A stretch of DNA of 64,000 nucleotides from assembly GCF_018614955.1 (NCBI RefSeq), contig NZ_JAGGNV010000014.1, positions 186,001 through 250,000 on the forward strand, given 5' to 3'. Position numbers and translations under genes: made by a program. Source of the DNA: Variovorax paradoxus. Lineage in GTDB: Bacteria > Pseudomonadota > Gammaproteobacteria > Burkholderiales > Burkholderiaceae_C. The notes under the pieces are model-generated. The model saw only the letters and a program-made list of their open reading frames with translations. It ran no database searches and had not been told where the DNA came from. How positions within the stretch are numbered: the first letter of the stretch is position 1; every line of letters begins with the position of its first letter. This document shows positions 62,689 to 64,000 of the stretch, piece by piece.

Positions 62689-64000
62689 GTGAACGCCACT
62701 GCTGCTTCAGCCGCCGCGCCCATCGACTACCAGAACCTGCGCTACGACTACAGGCACCACCCCGATCAGGATGCCGCCACGCCCGCCCGCCACCCCGTCG
62801 TCGTGGTCGGCGCCGGCCCGGTCGGCCTGGCGCTGGCCATCGACCTGGCGCAGCGTCAAGTGCCCGTGGTGCTGCTGGACAACGACAACAAGCTGTCTAC
62901 CGGCTCGCGCGCCATCTGCTTCGCCAAGCGTTCGCTGGAGATCTTCGACCGGCTCGGTTGTGGCGAGCGCATGGCGGCGAAAGGCGTGTCGTGGAAGCTG
63001 GGCCGCGTGTTTCTGCAGGACGCGCAGATCTACGAGTTCGACCTGCTGCCCGAAGAGGGCCATCAGCGCCCGGCCTTCGTCAACCTGCAGCAGTACTACG
63101 TCGAGGGGTACCTGGCCGAGCGCGCGGCCGAGCTGCCGCTTTTGGACATCCGCTGGAGCCACACGGTGGTCGGTGCCGAGCAGCACGAGGACCACGCGCT
63201 CCTGACCGTCGAGACGCCGGACGGGAGCTACCGGCTGCAGGCCGACTGGCTGGCCGCGTGCGACGGCTCGCGCTCGACGGTGCGGCAGCTGATCGGCCAG
63301 GAAAGCAAGGGCCGCATCTTCAAGGACCGCTTCCTGATCGCGGACGTGAAGATGAAGGTCGACTTCCCGGCCGAGCGCTGGTTCTGGTTCGATCCGCATT
63401 TCCACCGTCACCAGAGCGTGCTGCTGCACATGCAGCCCGACAACGTGTGGCGCATCGACTTCCAGCTCGGCTGGGAGGCCGATCCGGAGGCCGAGAAGAA
63501 GCCCGAGAACATCATCCCGCGCGTCAAGGCGCTGCTGGCGGCCTCGCCCTTCAAGGACGCGGAGTTCGAGCTCGAATGGGCCAGCGTCTACACCTTCGCC
63601 TGCCTGCGCATGGAAGCCTTCCGCCACGGCCGCGTGCTGTTCGCGGGCGATTCGGCGCACGGCGTGTCGCCCTTCGGTGCGCGCGGCGCCAACTCGGGCG
63701 TGCAGGACGCCGACAACCTGGCCTGGAAGCTGGCCGCGGTGCTGCGCGGCGAGGCGTCTCAAGCGCTGCTCGACAGCTACGCCCGCGAGCGCGAGTACGC
63801 GGCCGACGAAAACATCCGCAACTCCACCCGCGCCACCGACTTCATCACGCCCAAGAGCGAGCTGAGCCGGCTGTTCCGCGACGCGGTGCTGCAGCTGGCG
63901 AGCCGCCACCCCTTCGCCCGTACGCTGGTCAACAGCGGGCGGTTGTCGGTGCCGGCCACGCTGCATGGCTCGATGCTCAACACGCCGGACAGCGAGGATT
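62689..64000 (+). CDS. FAD-dependent aromatic monooxygenase, cut by window edge
   Basis: At least 437 residues of a class A flavoprotein hydroxylase (PRK08132-like), with no stop before the edge. It starts at a GTG (62689). FAD motif VVVVGAGPVGLALAIDLA lies at about residues 38-55. The DG region (AACDGSRSTVRQLIG) and the GD motif (VLFAGDSAHGVSPFGARGANS, in part) are present. It belongs to the same family as 28529 but differs in the STGSRAICFAKRSLEIFDRLG and middle blocks, so they are separate subgroups. About 100 more residues are expected to the right. The substrate is unknown; an aromatic acid is likely. Confidence 0.88.
   Translation, partial: MNATAASAAAPIDYQNLRYDYRHHPDQDAATPARHPVVVVGAGPVGLALAIDLAQRQVPVVLLDNDNKLSTGSRAICFAKRSLEIFDRLGCGERMAAKGVSWKLGRVFLQDAQIYEFDLLPEEGHQRPAFVNLQQYYVEGYLAERAAELPLLDIRWSHTVVGAEQHEDHALLTVETPDGSYRLQADWLAACDGSRSTVRQLIGQESKGRIFKDRFLIADVKMKVDFPAERWFWFDPHFHRHQSVLLHMQPDNVWRIDFQLGWEADPEAEKKPENIIPRVKALLAASPFKDAEFELEWASVYTFACLRMEAFRHGRVLFAGDSAHGVSPFGARGANSGVQDADNLAWKLAAVLRGEASQALLDSYAREREYAADENIRNSTRATDFITPKSELSRLFRDAVLQLASRHPFARTLVNSGRLSVPATLHGSMLNTPDSED

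Overview
The window is GC-rich, gene-dense bacterial chromosome. Gene content and order (pgk/pyk/fba/purC, purEK/Sua5-type TsaC, tsaB/rimI, yajC/secDF, def/fmt beside smg/dprA, a Bug-type solute receptor, and Comamonadaceae-style intergenic repeats) point to a betaproteobacterium of the order Burkholderiales, most likely Comamonadaceae and close to Variovorax. That assignment is inferred from family knowledge, not from a database search. I see no rRNA, tRNA, phage, transposase or CRISPR array. No gap between genes exceeds about 210 bases.

Layout. 0.1-2.9 kb: a coupled OsmC / AraC-type regulator / FAD oxidoreductase operon. 3.0-8.1 kb: a DUF1269-like membrane protein, then an alternative aa3-type cytochrome c oxidase locus (subunit II with fused cytochrome c, subunit I, two subunit III-like proteins, subunit IV), resembling coxMNOP of Bradyrhizobium. 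8.2-14.1 kb: MFS exporter and Lrp regulator divergent from a fused indolepyruvate ferredoxin oxidoreductase. 14.3-17.5 kb: yajC-secD-secF. 17.7-20.1 kb: a DUF1631 protein. 20.1-26.4 kb: smg, a frameshifted dprA and a LysM protein, divergent from def, a lipoprotein gene, fmt and azlCD. 26.4-32.8 kb: a catabolic operon (VOC protein, alpha/beta hydrolase, FAD monooxygenase, DUF2783, MBL-fold protein, frameshifted Bug receptor) divergent from its LysR regulator. 32.9-38.0 kb: pgk, pyk, fba, purC. 38.1-44.7 kb: an accessory-looking block with LuxR-type and Crp/Fnr-type regulators and a three-gene operon encoding an adenylate cyclase-TPR protein, a vanadium-haloperoxidase/PAP2-like protein with a (Thr-Gly-Met)7 tract, and a cytoplasmic-looking subtilase. 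44.8-49.0 kb: META lipoprotein, thioredoxin-TPR protein, purE, purK, tsaC. 49.1-55.9 kb: lipase, dacB, EamA transporter, tsaB, rimI, UDG-like, pyrF. 56.1-59.4 kb: DUF1800/DUF1501 pair ended by a strong terminator. 59.5-64 kb: two GFA proteins, a GlsB-type membrane protein, then an IclR regulator divergent from a second MBL + FAD-monooxygenase operon that runs off the right edge.

The most interesting points are: the cyclase/haloperoxidase-like/subtilase operon beside a Crp/Fnr gene; two parallel FAD-monooxygenase/MBL modules with near-matching leaders and an MBL zinc motif that reads HYHAVR instead of HxHxDH; a dispersed GC-rich repeat that has become the first codons of one of those MBL genes; two separate one-base deletions that break dprA and the Bug receptor gene; and several genes whose -10 box sits 6-8 bases before the start codon, which suggests leaderless mRNAs.
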